From assembly GCA_947462335.1 (NCBI GenBank), contig OX381717.1, positions 15,243,166 to 15,307,165 of the forward strand: a stretch of DNA of 64,000 nucleotides, read 5' to 3'. This document shows, in pieces, positions 51,801 through 63,436 of this stretch. The notes beneath the pieces are model-generated. The model was not told the DNA's origin and did no database searches. It was given only the letters and a program-made list of their open reading frames with translations. The stretch comes from Harmothoe impar. Taxonomy: Eukaryota > Annelida > Polychaeta > Phyllodocida > Polynoidae. Each line of letters opens with the position of its first letter. Position 1 is the first letter of the stretch. Made by a program: the position numbers and the translations under genes.

Positions 51801-54800
51801 GGGTACAGCCAGCTTGGTACCCACAGGATATTTTCGAGATCTAGAGGCAAAAGGGTTCTTTCTGGTGGGTTCTGAGAGCTGTATAGATTCATTTGCAGCC
51901 AGCAGTCAGGGGTTGTTCTAGTTGATTTTTTTTTCAAAAAGAAAGACTGTGAATCCACACTCTTTTGTTTTGCATCCTATTTCCTGAATGTCCTTTTTTT
52001 CTAATGCTTCCCTTTCCCTCCAACTGCTTTCCTCTCCCTAGGCTTGAGTACACAGAGGTTGTAGAGGGAGGAGAGGCCACAGGGGTAGGCCAGGGCATGG
52101 GAGGGGATCTGGAGGGGAGAGTGGACATGGAATGGAAGGTGAGGTTGAGGGATATTGGAGGTGTATGGTAGGGGAGGGACCACATCTCCCCTCCATCTTC
52201 AAGAAATCCCTCAGCCCGCAGCATGCCCCCCCCTCCCAAACCTGAGAAGAGGAATGGGGGAGGGGGGGTGGCAGAAGGCGTGACAATGCCCATGCTCTCA
52301 GGGGAATTTGGAAATAACCTGGCACAGGATCTATATAAAATATAGCAAATATTTCTACACGTTTTGTCAAAATCACTTCTCAAACATGAGTTAAAATGTA
52401 TAACTGAAAACAGTTGATAAGCTTTGAATGCATTATGTCCCACAATAAATAGAGAACACTTGCACCAACGATTATTTAGAGGAGAATATTCTACATTAAA
52501 AGTACCCTAGTGCATTTTGAGGCCTATTTTTCACTCTTTTGCTATCACTGTGCCCCCTGTTGGGCAAAACAAGAACTACCCCCCCAGTCACATTTTCCCC
52601 TACCTGCTCAGAAATATATGAATACCCCCCTTCAGGAAAAGATACTATCTACTCCCCTGAAATACTTTTCTTAAATTAAGAGCTAGTTTTCCAATCTTTC
52701 TTTTCCTTTCCTTCTCTCCTTTTCCTCCATCTTTCCTCTCCTCTCTCTTTTTTTGTGTTGGGGGTGGGGGCAATCCTGTTGCATCCCTCCCCTTCCCCCT
52801 GAATCAGCCTTTTTTCAAATCAAAAGAAACAGCTAAATGAACCTGAAAAATATGGTTTCATATGATCTGACAGTCATCTTTATGAAGGGCAGCCATCTTG
52901 AATTTTTAATACATGATTTAGATTTGGATATTAACCTACATTTATAGTTATCAGTTAAGCATCTTGTATGGTTTCAGCCCTAAATATTTCTATAAAAGTT
53001 CTACAAATTAAGATTTCCTGTTTATTTCAATGATTCTGGTGATCACATTTCAAAATGGCTGAAAAACGGTGATAGCATGGAAATTTCTTTTGGAGCAAGG
53101 AAAAAAGTGAAAGTTCTTGGTTCAAACCATGTGTAAAAAACTTTTGGCACTTTTATCCAGTAATAAAGTATAATGCCAATTCGTTCCCTTAATTCACTAG
53201 ACTATATGATCTAGGCTATGATATGCATGACAGTAGGTGACAAATACAGTTGGCAATTAGGTGTGTAGTTCGGGTTTATCCATACATGTACATACATACA
53301 TACAGTACAGATGTTGATAATACTGCAGTACGGACCCAGAGTGAGTCAGTACCTGCAGTATGGATTCAATATATGCACAAGCATAAATGTAATGGCAGAA
53401 GGTGGCATTAGCTAACAAGTCATGTGTAATAGTCGATATTTGCGCAACAGAGCACCCCTATGGGGATTTATGATTTCAAAATCACTAACTAAACTAAAAT
53501 AACTAAAAATTGGAAGTTCAGATTTTTTGGAAAAACATAAAAGCCCAGGATGTGACCGATTTCCTGTAGACCAGTCAAGCAGCTCCCTGTCCAAGATTGA
53601 GGTCATGAGAGTAGTATAATATTAGACTACTCATGAGCTCCCAGAACCCATATAAAAAGGAGGGAGGGACCGACTTGATTCAGTACTGAAGGAGTAGTGG
53701 TAGGGAACCCATTTCCTCGTCTGAACCGATTCTAAAGTTACTACACTAGATTGAAACACACACACAGAAAAGTGAGAGTCATTGTCGCTAAAACTACCCT
53801 CACCTGAGGGTCAGGCACTGCCAGGGTAGGGTGATTTACGTGCGCACGTGCAAAAAAATTCTGCTGTCTCCCCTTGAGAGAGAGAGAGAGGTAAAAAATG
53901 CCCCCCCTCCCAAGAGGTCCAAATTTCTTGGGCCCCCTCTCAAAACTATGGTAGGACTTTGTTGTTCTTTCCTCACTGTTGAAGGTACTCTTAATGAGAT
54001 GCGAATGCGGGACCAAAAATATTTGGACCCCTCTTGAGGGGGCGGGACCAAAAGAATTGTAATGCCTTTGCGCGTTACAATAGCTCAAAGGGGTCCGCCA
54101 CGCTCAATTTTTAATTTCAACCCCCTCGCGCGAAAACCCACTGACCCATCCCTGTTGTCAAAAATTACCACTCCCTTAGGATTCAGAAGAATAAATAGAA
54201 ACAAACCTCCTCAGGAACAAATTGTGCGAAGGATCCCGGGAGTAGATCTCCGTGACCACAGAAGGCGTATTTGGTGCTACAGTAGTTCCTACAGCGTCCT
54301 GTAAAGCACAGGTTGCCGGCTGGTGGAGGAAACACAGACATAGTATGTTAACAGGTGGAAGACTGCCTGGATTTACAGTACAGCCTGCATAACACACCCA
54401 GCCCATTCTCACAGGTCACTCAGCCTGGTATATAGGGCTTTTCTGTTACAACACTGGGGTTATACCACAGCTTTTATATATATGCTATTTGCGAAATATA
54501 TACACCTATTAAGTATATAGATGAATATATCACCTACCAAGTTATGGATGCATTATGTGCTTGGTACATTGCATTTCCATATCGTTATAAGTTTAAATCA
54601 CTATTTATTTATTATGACACACACAGCAGAGTATCTGCTTGGAAAAGGTGTGAAAGCCTCATAACTGGCCTCCTACACCAAGCCCTCAGCCTGCTATACC
54701 AGCCTGCTGTGCTGGGAGAGTGTATAGAGGAGTGGGAGAGCCCTAAAATGTTCCAACACTGGGTCAACACTGGGTCAATATCAGCAGTATCAAGCATGGA

Positions 54801-57800
54801 CCAGCTCTGGGCCAGCGGTTAACCCAGCAATGGCCCATTATCAGAATTCCAATGTTCGACCAACATTACATTTCAAGTGCATACTTGCCAAGGGTTGGCA
54901 ATCACTATGAATTGTATGTTGAACCAATGTAGGCATTACCTACAATGGCCCATGGTTGGCATTATTATTGCGATGGAGTCGATCATTGCAGACATTGGCC
55001 CAATATACCCTTGCTACCTGGGATATTCACTTTGACTTGTTGATAAACTAAATATCACATACACACACTTACAGGATACATAGACAAAGGTTCATGAGTT
55101 TTAGACTGTAGACAGCGTTATTTCACGAGTTGAAGGGGGGTGTATTTCACAAGGCCGTAGGCCGAGTGAAATGCGGCACCCCCTTCAACAAGTGAAATAA
55201 CCCTTCAACGGTCTAAAGAGAGTGTGCCTTTGTGTTTATTTTTTATCTTTTTCAATTCAAATTCTTTAAAATATGGTAGGGGGAAGCCTAAAAAGACATT
55301 GTCTAGGTCGTTCAAATGTAAACAAACCGCCATTTTTGATGACGTCATAGGGCCGTGAAATACGGCCATGGGTTATTTCACGGGGGGCTGTGCAATACGG
55401 CATTCTTTGGTTAAGTCAATGAGACTGCTGTATTTCATAAAAGATAAACTCTGTGAGAGCGTGGACAAGAAAATCTTTCCAATCTTACAAAGGTCAATCT
55501 TAAAAATGTTATAATCTTAAACTGAAGATTCCAAACACCTGGTGGCACCAGTGTATTATCCATAGTTGTGGTTGTCAATGGCTGTGTTTGATATCAGTTT
55601 CAAATAAGGAAGAAAAAAACAAAGAAGGAAAAGGGGGTTCATGAGCAGAGCCCCCGATGTAATACAATAATATTACAAACAATAAATAAATAAATAAATA
55701 AATAATGGTAAAAAAAAGAAAAGAACAGGTGGGGCCACCTTATTTTAATCATGTATATTAAATGTCTTCAGTCCCCTGTAGATAATCTTAAAAAATCTCT
55801 AAGGAGCAATATCACCACTCCCGCAGCTACCACATAGTAGACTAGAACAGTACTAGAATTGTGAGTTGGACACGCTTGGTGGTTATGCCGCTTTAAATAA
55901 ATCGAATTTAAGATTGGAAAGATTGTCCACGCTCCCACGGGAGTATGTTCCGACGAGCCACTTACAGGGAGACTGGAATACCATCGTCTGGTCTTCTGGG
56001 GACAGAAATGGTAAGATATCCTTGGTAATGTTTACATGTCGGCCCACAGAGGGTGGCACTCTACGGAACCCGAGAAGTCTGCAACAAGATAGAGATGATG
56101 TCTTTTATATGGAGACTATAGATAGTAAGATAGTGGTAAGTTTTTAACAACATGGGGGGCTTGTGGATTTGGGGGGGACCAAAAAAATTGCAACCCTTTT
56201 TAGCGAAAAAGCCCGCACATTCCTTTAGCTCAAAGGGGTCAGTCGCGCTCAATTTCAACCTGCCAAGGGGGGGGGGCCATGCAAAAATCAACTGACCCAC
56301 CACCCCTGCTGTTCAAAAAATGACCACCCCTAACCAGTAATGTTTGGTGGCACTTAAGAGAGTGTCTATTCATTAATGACCAGGGGGTTGTGAAATCTGG
56401 CGCAGAGGCACAACGTTTGGTATCATATTAAAGCTTACACTAAAAGTTATGCAGTGGGATAGAGATAACTTAAAATTTCACCACTTTTAAAGATCAATTA
56501 ATTCTTAACTCATCAAATGTGAATCACAATTTTGGTCACCAAAAACATATTTATTCCTATCCACTTTAGCCCGTGGATTAAAAAAGCAAATGGTGATGGC
56601 TGTGTCTCACGAAATTGGGCGAAGGTGAAAGTCTATGACTGGGTGCAATCTATGACCGGGTGCAATCTATGACCAGCTTGAAAGAAAACGGTTTATTTAG
56701 GGCAGATGTAGATAGAAATTGAAATGAAATGAGTGATATATACCAATTAACATTTTCCACCATTTATATCTTCATCTGCCCTAAATAAAGCTCTTTTTTT
56801 TCAAGCCGGTCATAGATTGCACCCGGTCATAGATTGCACCCAGTCATAGACTTTCAACTTGGCCCAATTCCGTGAGACACAGCCTGATGAGAAACCACTT
56901 TTTTTGAGTGGCCTTATGAGGTAATCACAGTAAGCGTCACTTTACCTGTCCAGGTGGAACCCTGCTATTTCAGCCTCAGGTCTCTCAGTGTCTGTGAAGT
57001 AATGGTTGTTGGTGATGGTGCCTTGGGAATGAGGATACCTGGAAAAATAAATTTTGATGAATTTCTTTTTTTTACTCGCAGGCTAAAATGCATAGGATAA
57101 TTTACATTTTTCATGACCAACATTCACATTGGTTAAGAATTGATTTATCTTTAAATATGTAAGTTATTTCTAAACCAATGCATTGCTGGCATCATTAGCT
57201 TTAATTTGATACCAAATATGACAATTGTTGTCCATTTTCCTGAGGTTTTTCATCAAAAATTGGCAATTCTTTTTTTTTTTAATTCCTTAAAATCTGATTT
57301 GTATGATGCACGCAGTGGTGAGAAACCATTTAATTTTTAAGTGGCCTAATATATAGGAGAAGAAATGGTGCCCAACCTTTGAGGTTTGAACAGCGCCTTA
57401 GCTCCATTCTGAAACAGGACTGTCAGCATCATCTGACTCCCCCACCGGTGACGTTGTATCCGGGCTGAAACAGATGAATTAGAGAATAGATATCAACACT
57501 TAACCCTTTAAGGACAGATGTCACTAAAAGATGACATTTGTCATCATGATGCACCAATGCACCTCTGGCGAGTAACTCGCCAGTGCTACATTGGTGCATC
57601 ATGCCGAGCCTTCGACAGCGTCTCGACCCGTAGGGTCAGCATGAGGCTCGAGTGTAGCCAGGGCTGCATTCATCCATCTTGACGACCAAGACATGATACA
57701 TTAATGCACTATGCCGTCCTTAAAAGATTCTGGATGGCATAATACGTTAGGCCACTCAAAAAAGAGTGGTTTCTCATCACTAAGGACTGAAAAATATGAT

Positions 57801-60800
57801 GAGGGAGGCTTTTCTTTGTTGTTTTTTTTACTCGCAGGCTAAAATGTATAGGATGATATGCATTCCCATGAGCAGAATTCATATTTTAGTAGTTTATCTA
57901 TCTTTAAAAGTAGGCAAAACGTATGTTATTTCTTACTTACTGCTTTACTGACAGTATCAACTTTAATTTGATACCATGTTCCATATTATGTTTTTCATCA
58001 GAAATTAGCAAAAAAAAAAAATCTTTTTGAGTGGCCTTAATGGGTCATGCCCACCCTGCAGGATTGAGATACTCCCTATGGCCGGTGAGTTACTCACTAG
58101 GGTTGCAGTGGGGCATCATAATAATATATGTTTTCTTTTAGCGAAAGTTAGGAAAATCTGCAGATTTAAATCTATGTGAAATTGCGTCTTGGGGAAATCC
58201 ACGAAATTATTTACTCACAAAATTATCAACGTTTACTGTCTGAAACCTTGAGATACATGATGGTTAGGCCACACCAAATGAAAAAATTAGTCTACGGATT
58301 TTCATTTCGAACAAATGGTTCGAGCGAGCGAATTATTTCTTATTTTTTCCCAAATTTGTTTTTGTCTTGTGGATTTTAACCTTGAATTGAGTGGAGCAGG
58401 CAACTTGGTCGCACCCATAGACACTTTTTTTTTCAAAAAAAAAAAAAGCATTTTCGAAAATATGGTGTTGGAAATCCGTCGACCAACTTTTTTTTTGGTC
58501 ATAAAAGGTTTATTTTTTTAAATACTTACCTGAATTGATTTTACCATATTTCAAGTCACGGATAACTGCATCGATGACCGGGTCATCTTTTTGATATAAC
58601 TCTTTTGATGTAATCTTATTTTGGAAATGCTGATAAGGTCGGAGAGCTTTACTGTAAAAGGAGTGAGACAAGACATCCTGTGTAGAGACATTACTGACTT
58701 AATTCTAGTTCTAGACTAGGCTAAGTCTCACCAGATTGATCCAAGTTGATAGTCTTTGACTGTGTGACCTCTTTGACCGGGTGACCTTTTTGACCGACAA
58801 ACGTCAAAATGGCTAAAATGAGGGCTATGTAGATAGAAAATATACCGGATATTTTAACACTATATATTACAAATTTTATTTCAATTTGGTTTCTATGCAT
58901 TTTCACACTTGAGGTCACACGGTCAAAGAAGTCACCCAATCAGAGAGATCACCCAGTCAAAGACTATCGACCTGTATCGATCTGGTGAGACTTGTCCAAT
59001 AGCTTTCTATCATAAGTATTGGCCGTTCATGGCTTTGTTTAATTCTTATAACCAGTCTAAAATAATCATTTAAGGGAATGCAGGGGAGGGGTGGGAATTC
59101 AAACGTGTGAAATATTCCACAACCCCTCCTGTAATTTATTGATAAACACTTCCTTAACATTAGAATGATAACAAAGAAAACTATTCATTTAGCCTTTATG
59201 AATTACTCTTCTTGCGATGAATAGCTTACTTTGAAGCATAGTTAGGTTCTTTTCGCTGAAAACAGGTGGATTTTTTTGCCCCTTCCCCCAAAAGCGATGG
59301 AAATCCCCCCCCCCCCAGTCCAACCACCACTGTTGTTAGAAAATGACCACTCCCTTATATGACGTTCACTCAAAAAATAAACTTGTCTCCAGACTCTTCA
59401 AAGTGATGGTCATAAAATAAACGAGTCAAAAACTTGTCTAAGTGACAAAGAAGCGGGTCTTCTAGCTGGAGACGCACTTGGTATGTGCCAGCCCAAAACC
59501 CGACATTTGCCAGCTCCAGATTCTATTTGTGGGATGGTAACCTGATACGTTAGACAACTTTTGACTCGTTTATTTTATGACAGTCACTTCGACGAGTCTG
59601 GAGACGAGTTTACTTTTTCAGTGTTCACCTGGATTAAAATATTTTTGCATTCACTTAACAGAAAAATAATGAATACAACTATCCACTTACCCTTCATGAA
59701 TTACTCTTCTTGCGATGAATAGCTTACTTGTATTTAGTATCAAGGGTTTCACACCCCTCAGTCTGAGTTTTTTATTGGCTGTTAACGAAACTCGCGTCTC
59801 CATTTCTGCGATTTTCACCCTAACATCACCCGCCATCATCCCATTCTCAACCAGAAACATTTGTCCAAGAAAGCCGCTTCTTTGTGTATGTTCCGAAAAC
59901 TTCTTGCTTTGTTTTGACTCTATTTGATATTCATGGTCGATAAATTTAGCGGCAGTAAGAAGTTTTTCCAGATTACTCCTACTTTTGAAGGTGTCATCGT
60001 GCAGAATAGTTCTGAGGAGCAGCTGTATGGGGATAAACAAAAAAGTCACATATTAAAATGGCCTCGATAACCCTAACCTTTTAAGGACGGATGTCGCTAA
60101 AAGATGTTATTGGTCATCATGATGCACCAATGCAGCCCGGGCGAGTAACTCACTTGTGCTGCATTGGTGCATCATGCCGACCCTATGGGAGTGTGTCAAC
60201 CCCATAGGGTCAGCATGATGCTTTAGGGCATAACTCGTGCATGCATCATGACGACCAAGGCATGATACATTGAGGCATTATACCATCCCTAAAAGGTTAG
60301 ATAGAAATGTCAGGTTGTGCTGGAATGCCATTACAATCACAGGGATAAGTAAAGGTGTCAATTGCATCCCTCATATGGCTCTGGTAAAATAGAGAATCAA
60401 ACCACTAATGACTCAAGGGTCAACTTCAGTTGACTGTACTGTCAGTATCAACTCAAGTTTACCCTTCATATCTACCGTAAATTCCCGCGTAGAAGCCGCG
60501 GCTAGTACTAGAGTCAGATCGCTATTGCGGCTTATAGGATCAGCCCAGGGTTGGGGTGCAGCTTATACACGAGTTTTAGCCACTATGGTACAGTACTGAA
60601 GTTACCATAATCAGATCACTAATGCGGCTTATAGGATTGGCTTATATGTGAGTTAGGTTTATACGTGATAATTTACGGTAATTAATACACTTGACACTGC
60701 ACCTTTAGGGCCGAGTCATGTATTGCCAGCTGGAGTGGAGGGGGGGCTTGGTGGATATAGGGGGGGGGGGGCCATAATAGAAAACAGGCCCTCGGTGGGC

Positions 60801-61994
60801 AAAACTGGGAAAGCCTCCATGCCTCCTAAATATGATGCATTTAGATACTTACGACCATGCCTGATTCCGCAGATGCATGCAATTCTTTTTCTTTTTTTGG
60901 GGGGGGGTATCATTTCTCAAAACCCAAACGTAGTGGGGGGGTCGAGATAACTTTTGCCTAACTGGTGGGGTCAGAATAAAAATTGATGTTTTTGGAAAAT
61001 ATATCAGTTAGTAATAAGTGACTTGGCCCTTACCAAAGCTTACTTTTCTGTGTGAAGAGTATGTGTTATTTGAGACAAAATGACAGGTAATCACCAATTA
61101 ATGGAATAAGTAGGAAGGGAATCATTATTTTGTTCAACATCCTACTTCCGGCAATCTAGCTAGACTTAGTGCTCGACCTCAAACAAATTGCAACGAAAAA
61201 AATTCACAGCCTAGAAGTATTACACGACTACCTTTACTGAGAAAGTATTTTAGAGTGAAATGTTTTAAATTACCTCCCCGTTGGCAGCTACCTTGTACGG
61301 AAGCCGTCAAGGGTCACCCAAAACATCACACTTCAAGAATAAAACGATGCAGAAATGTAAAAACAGAAATTTTAGACAGTAGTTTTCTTGGGGTGGCCAT
61401 CCTCGGCCAATGTTGACAGTTGACAGCAAGAATTCTCGTGGTTGACAGCAAAAATAAAACAACTTGATTTTGAGGGATTGCATGAACGATATAGAAATGT
61501 GAAAAAGAAAATAATTTTATAAATAGAGGAGTATTTCTCAAATAGGAAGTCTTATGATTTTGAGTGTATCATCCTTGGGACTTTATAGAAATGCATTGTG
61601 GTGAAAAGAACTTTTGTTGCAATTCTTTTGAGGTCAAAACCTATTTTGCCTGGATTTTTATAACACTGACCTCATGTGCAGTAGCAATATCTAGCTGTGA
61701 ATCCTCAGATTTCTGAAGCAGAATGTGCCCATGCGCCATGTTGGATGCAACACCAGCCTTATCCATGGTCCTCACATTCTCCTGCCGCAGACGGTTCTTA
61801 TTTACAACCTCAGCTACGTAGGCTGTCTCACTCATGGCATCAACACGCTTTGTATGTAGAGTCTTTGAGGTTTCCATTTTCGTTTGATGAAGAAAAACTT
61901 CGATTGCCAGGTTGAACAATACTGTCAGGACAATTGCAAAGGATACCGCGTAGCCCGGAAATATTTTAGGAACGAGTCTCTTAAATGAGCACAT
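48520..61994 (-). CDS. FAM20-type secretory-pathway kinase gene (10 exons)
   Basis: The model joins ten minus-strand exons with GT-AG borders and matching phases to 1,728 coding bases (575 residues; human FAM20C is about 584). The N-terminus is a type II signal anchor (YAVSFAIVLTVLFNLAIEVFL), placing the enzyme in the Golgi lumen. Kinase hallmarks: Lys286 in GAKALFKPQ, Glu312 in PEAEIAGFHLDRLL, the Cys-rich insert (LCFTGRCRNYCSTKYAFCG), FDFLIGD-NSDR with Asp457, and LDQGRGFG with Asp475 (DFG equivalent). The C-terminus has DCCLIRHSTL and LLALDRRVKIIL. FAM20 proteins phosphorylate secreted proteins (FAM20C) or xylose in proteoglycans (FAM20B); FAM20A is a pseudokinase. The changes DQGRG (usual DNGRG) and DRF (usual DRHH) make the substrate class uncertain, so no symbol is given. 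Introns are loaded with MITEs. Confidence 0.88.
49452..49721. mobile_element. MITE of the GTGTCTCAYGARATTGGG family, intron 9
   Basis: GCTGTGTCTCATGAGATTGG at the left; CCGATCTCATGAGACACAGC at the right. Near both ends are repeats of GTCTTTGAC/GGTGCCATCTTTGACC. Confidence 0.85.
49765..49840 (-). CDS. FAM20-type gene, exon 9 (catalytic loop and DFG-like motif)
   Basis: 76 bp, acceptor after CCCCAG, donor GTAAGG. Encodes NSDRFLIDYMYSN to RLDQGRG: the catalytic Asp457 and metal-binding Asp475. Confidence 0.88.
49921..50196. mobile_element. Degenerate GGCCACTCAAA-family MITE, intron 8
   Basis: The right end GGTGATGAGAATCCAG plus CAGTGTGGTC and interior phrases match the family; the left end is lost. 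Confidence 0.5.
50350..50425 (+). repeat. Fragment with GACCGGGTGACCTCTTT tandem units, intron 8
   Basis: GTCTATGACCGGGTGACC is followed by repeats of CTCTTTGACCGGGTGAC. This is one end of the 58724-58995 subfamily without its partner end. Confidence 0.6.
50477..50651 (-). CDS. FAM20-type gene, exon 8
   Basis: 175 bp, acceptor TCATTTTCTTGAAG, donor GTAAGT. Encodes GLHHFHYPWTRR, a Lys run (TKKKKKKKSS), KYCPNNGK and LLLLDMIDTAIFDFLI. The poly-Lys stretch replaces the usual linker of the family. Confidence 0.88.
54207..54319 (-). CDS. FAM20-type gene, exon 7 (Cys-rich insert)
   Basis: 113 bp, acceptor TTTCCTCCACCAG, donor GTTTGT. Encodes GNLCFTGRCRNYCSTKYAFC then GDLLPGSFAQFVPEE, the disulfide-bonded insert typical of FAM20 kinases. 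Confidence 0.9.
54826..55025. other. Intron 6 repeat with CAATGGCCCAT words
   Basis: ACCCAGCAATGGCCCATTAT, later CAATGGCCCATGGTTGGC and CATTGGCCCAATA suggest a decayed foldback element. Weak. Confidence 0.35.
55966..56078 (-). CDS. FAM20-type gene, exon 6
   Basis: 113 bp, acceptor CTATCTTGTTGCAG, donor GTAAGT. Encodes LLGFRRVPPSVGRHVN then ITKDILPFLSPEDQ, matching the family's DRLLDFRRVPP region. Confidence 0.9.
56355..56919. mobile_element. GGCCACTCAAA-family MITE carrying a nested MITE, intron 5
   Basis: The interior matches 4131-4325 and the right end reads TTTGAGTGGCCTTA. A 287-bp MITE of another family is inserted in its GGTGATGAGAAACC motif. The left end is degenerate. Confidence 0.7.
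56598..56884. mobile_element. Nested MITE with GGCTGTGTCTCACG ends
   Basis: GGCTGTGTCTCACGAAATTG and its inverted partner end in GTGAGACACAGCC. Flanked by TGAT on both sides (56594-56597, 56885-56888). About 60-bp TIRs contain tandem GTGCAATCTATGACCGG units. Confidence 0.9.
56946..57038 (-). CDS. FAM20-type gene, exon 5
   Basis: 93 bp, acceptor TTTATTTTTCCAG, donor GTAAAG. Encodes YPHSQGTITNNHYFTDTERP then EAEIAGFHLD, including the helix-C-type Glu312. Confidence 0.9.
57055..57349. mobile_element. GGCCACTCAAA-family MITE fragment, intron 4
   Basis: Shares ACTCGCAGGCTAAAATG with 57747-58040; right end CAGTGGTGAGAAACC then AAGTGGCCTAA. Confidence 0.6.
57377..57464 (-). CDS. FAM20-type gene, exon 4 (nucleotide-binding Lys)
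   Basis: 88 bp, acceptor CATCTGTTTCAG, donor GTTGGG. Encodes RHRWGSQMMLTVLFQNG then AKALFKPQ, with Lys286. Confidence 0.9.
57505..57726. mobile_element. Foldback MITE with CCTTTAAGGAC ends, copy 1
   Basis: CCTTTAAGGACAGATGTC at the left, CCGTCCTTAAAAG at the right, plus an internal palindrome GATGCACCAATGCA...TGCATC. The second copy is at 60077-60296. Confidence 0.8.
57747..58040. mobile_element. GGCCACTCAAA-family MITE, intron 3
   Basis: TTAGGCCACTCAAAAAAGAG with GGTTTCTCATCAC at the left; TTTTTGAGTGGCCTTAA at the right. Confidence 0.85.
58264..58506. mobile_element. AT-rich foldback element, intron 3
   Basis: TTAGGCCACACCAAATG and TTAGTCTACGGATTT at the left; GGAAATCCGTCGACCAA and TTTTTTTGGTC at the right. 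Related sequence lies inside 23755-24312. Confidence 0.6.
58530..58651 (-). CDS. FAM20-type gene, exon 3
   Basis: 122 bp, acceptor CTCCTTTTACAG, donor GTAAGT. Encodes KALRPYQHFQNKITSKELY then DPVIDAVIRDLKYGKINS, preceding the kinase core. Confidence 0.87.
58724..58995. mobile_element. MITE of a diverged AAGTCTCACCAGAT subfamily, intron 2
   Basis: AAGTCTCACCAGATTGAT at the left, ATCGATCTGGTGAGACTT at the right, with GACCTCTTTGACCGGGTGAC repeats near the left end and their complements near the right. Confidence 0.8.
59361..59629. mobile_element. MITE with about 75-bp TIRs, intron 2
   Basis: Left: GTTCACTCAAAAAATAAACT then GTCTCCAGACTC and ATAAAATAAACGAGTC. The right end repeats this in reverse, ending AGTGTTCACC. 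Confidence 0.85.
59691..60022 (-). CDS. FAM20-type gene, exon 2
   Basis: 332 bp, acceptor TTTATCCCCATACAG, donor GTAAGT. Encodes LLLRTILHDDTFKSRSNLEK through GFLGQMFLVENG to LFIARRVIHE; the stem and N-terminal region. The last 35 bp are partly repeated in intron 2 at about 59197-59232. Confidence 0.85.
60077..60296. mobile_element. Foldback MITE with CCTTTTAAGGAC ends, copy 2
   Basis: Same structure as 57505-57726, with GATGCACCAATGCAG and CTGCATTGGTGCATC as inner arms. Confidence 0.8.
60473..60680. mobile_element. MITE of the TACYGTAAA family, intron 1
   Basis: TACCGTAAATTCCCGCG at the left and ATAATTTACGGTA at the right, with internal GCGGCTTATAGGAT repeats shared with 7808-8033. Confidence 0.8.
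61671..61994 (-). CDS. FAM20-type gene, exon 1
   Basis: 324 bp (108 codons) from ATG 61994 to donor GTCAGT. A short basic start (MCSFKRLVPK) precedes the signal-anchor helix, then the luminal stem. No TATA box was noted upstream. Confidence 0.85.
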
Positions 61995-62723
61995 TGTGTC
62001 TTATTTAACTATACATTATCAGTTAAAAGGCTCCAAAATTAATTAATAAAATCACATTTCAATTGATTTCATCAACCATTTTCCTTGTTCGTGACATTAT
62101 TGTTTATGGTAGCAATGTTCTCCACATTGTTATTTTGCAGGTAGGAATAGACTGAATGTAGTGGTTGTATACAGGTTGTTGTGTTGTGATTGCAGGCTAA
62201 ATCCTGTATAGGTCTTGATTTCTGCTGGTCGACAGTTATCTATTTGTGACAATATATTGTAGTTTAATTATGCTAAATGATGGATGGGAGCATTCCAACT
62301 TTCCATAACTGCATGCAATTATATGGATCTTGTAATAAACCTAAAATGGGAAAATTACTTTAAATTAGCTGACATAGTAATTTTAAAAGACCCTAGTACT
62401 GTAGGGTGGCTGGAGGGTCTGTCCGTTTCTGATCCTATGCTAAATGACCCATTTGAGATGTCTTCCCATTTTTGCTAGGGAGCAGATAAAGACTTCTAGT
62501 AACTTGATATCAAGAGATATTGAATGGATACATCATATAGCAGCTGGAATGAGCACAATAAAGTGTATTAAATAATGTAACCATGGGGCAATTTTGACAG
62601 ACCTTCACATGTCGAGCCTGTTTTGGGGTGTATATGTGAGTGATTCTCCTAACTGTCATTTGAGAGAATTCACACTGTGCAATGGCAAATTCATGTATCA
62701 ATGCAATTCTTTTTTTGTTATAA
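61995..62723. other. Upstream region of the FAM20-type gene
   Basis: AT-rich, no other gene. Would contain the promoter; no clear core element recognised. Confidence 0.4.
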
Positions 62724-63164
62724 TAGGGAATTTTAGCAAGTAGAACGTGGACGTAGACGTAGACGTAGGGAGAGCTACGTGCCCTGCTACGAACAGCAGC
62801 ACAAGGAGTTTTAGCACACATACCCTGACGTGGGCGGCAGTGGCGCCGTACATATGAGTGTCATCTTTAAAACTGATTTAAGTTATGTTCTGCTTGGTCA
62901 ATTTATGCAATTTTCACGGAGGATGTGCAGATATATCTCTAGATAGCTGGTTTGTATTTTCATTATAATCTGGTGGCTCAAATCTGAGTTATATAGATAC
63001 GTAGTGGTGAACGTAGTAAACTGTTTTGCTACGTCTTTGACGTACGTAGCTGGCACAGGACGTAGCATAGTACACACAAACTGCTGACGTCACTAGAAGG
63101 GTTGCTAGGCGACACGCTACGTACGGCTACGTGTACGACTACGTAGGGCCTGCTAAAACTCCCT
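62724..63164. mobile_element. MITE with TAGGGARTTTTAGCARG ends
   Basis: TAGGGAATTTTAGCAAG and CCTGCTAAAACTCCCTA are inverted. ACGTAG/CTACGT words are dense near both ends, so the arms can fold extensively. Confidence 0.8.
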
Positions 63165-63360
63165 AATGGTATTGAATGCAGGTACACACCAGTAAGCTTT
63201 AGTCTGTGCAGGTAAAATTATTTGTATGATAGATAGAGCACTTAAAATGATATATTTTTAACTTAAGCTTTGCATAGAAATTCTGAATTTGCAATTTTTG
63301 GCAAATTACCATATAAAGATCTTAACTTAATTTAATACATTTTGAATGGAAATGAAAGGC

Positions 63361-63436
63361 CCTAGCACCAGCCAGCGCCAGCCAGCGCCAGCCAGCGCCA
63401 GCCAGCGCCAGCCAGCGCCAGCCAGCGCCAGCCAGT
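63361..63436 (+). repeat. 10-bp tandem repeat (CAGCCAGCGC)
   Basis: About seven units of CAGCCAGCGC; a short ORF over it is an artefact. Confidence 0.95.

Noticed and set aside
53741..54088. 115-residue minus ORF in intron 7
   Set aside because: The region is a G-rich MITE relative; no splice phases connect it to the FAM20 exons.
55866..56147. Plus-strand 93-residue ORF
   Set aside because: It is the shadow of FAM20 exon 6, which has correct splice sites and family similarity on the minus strand.
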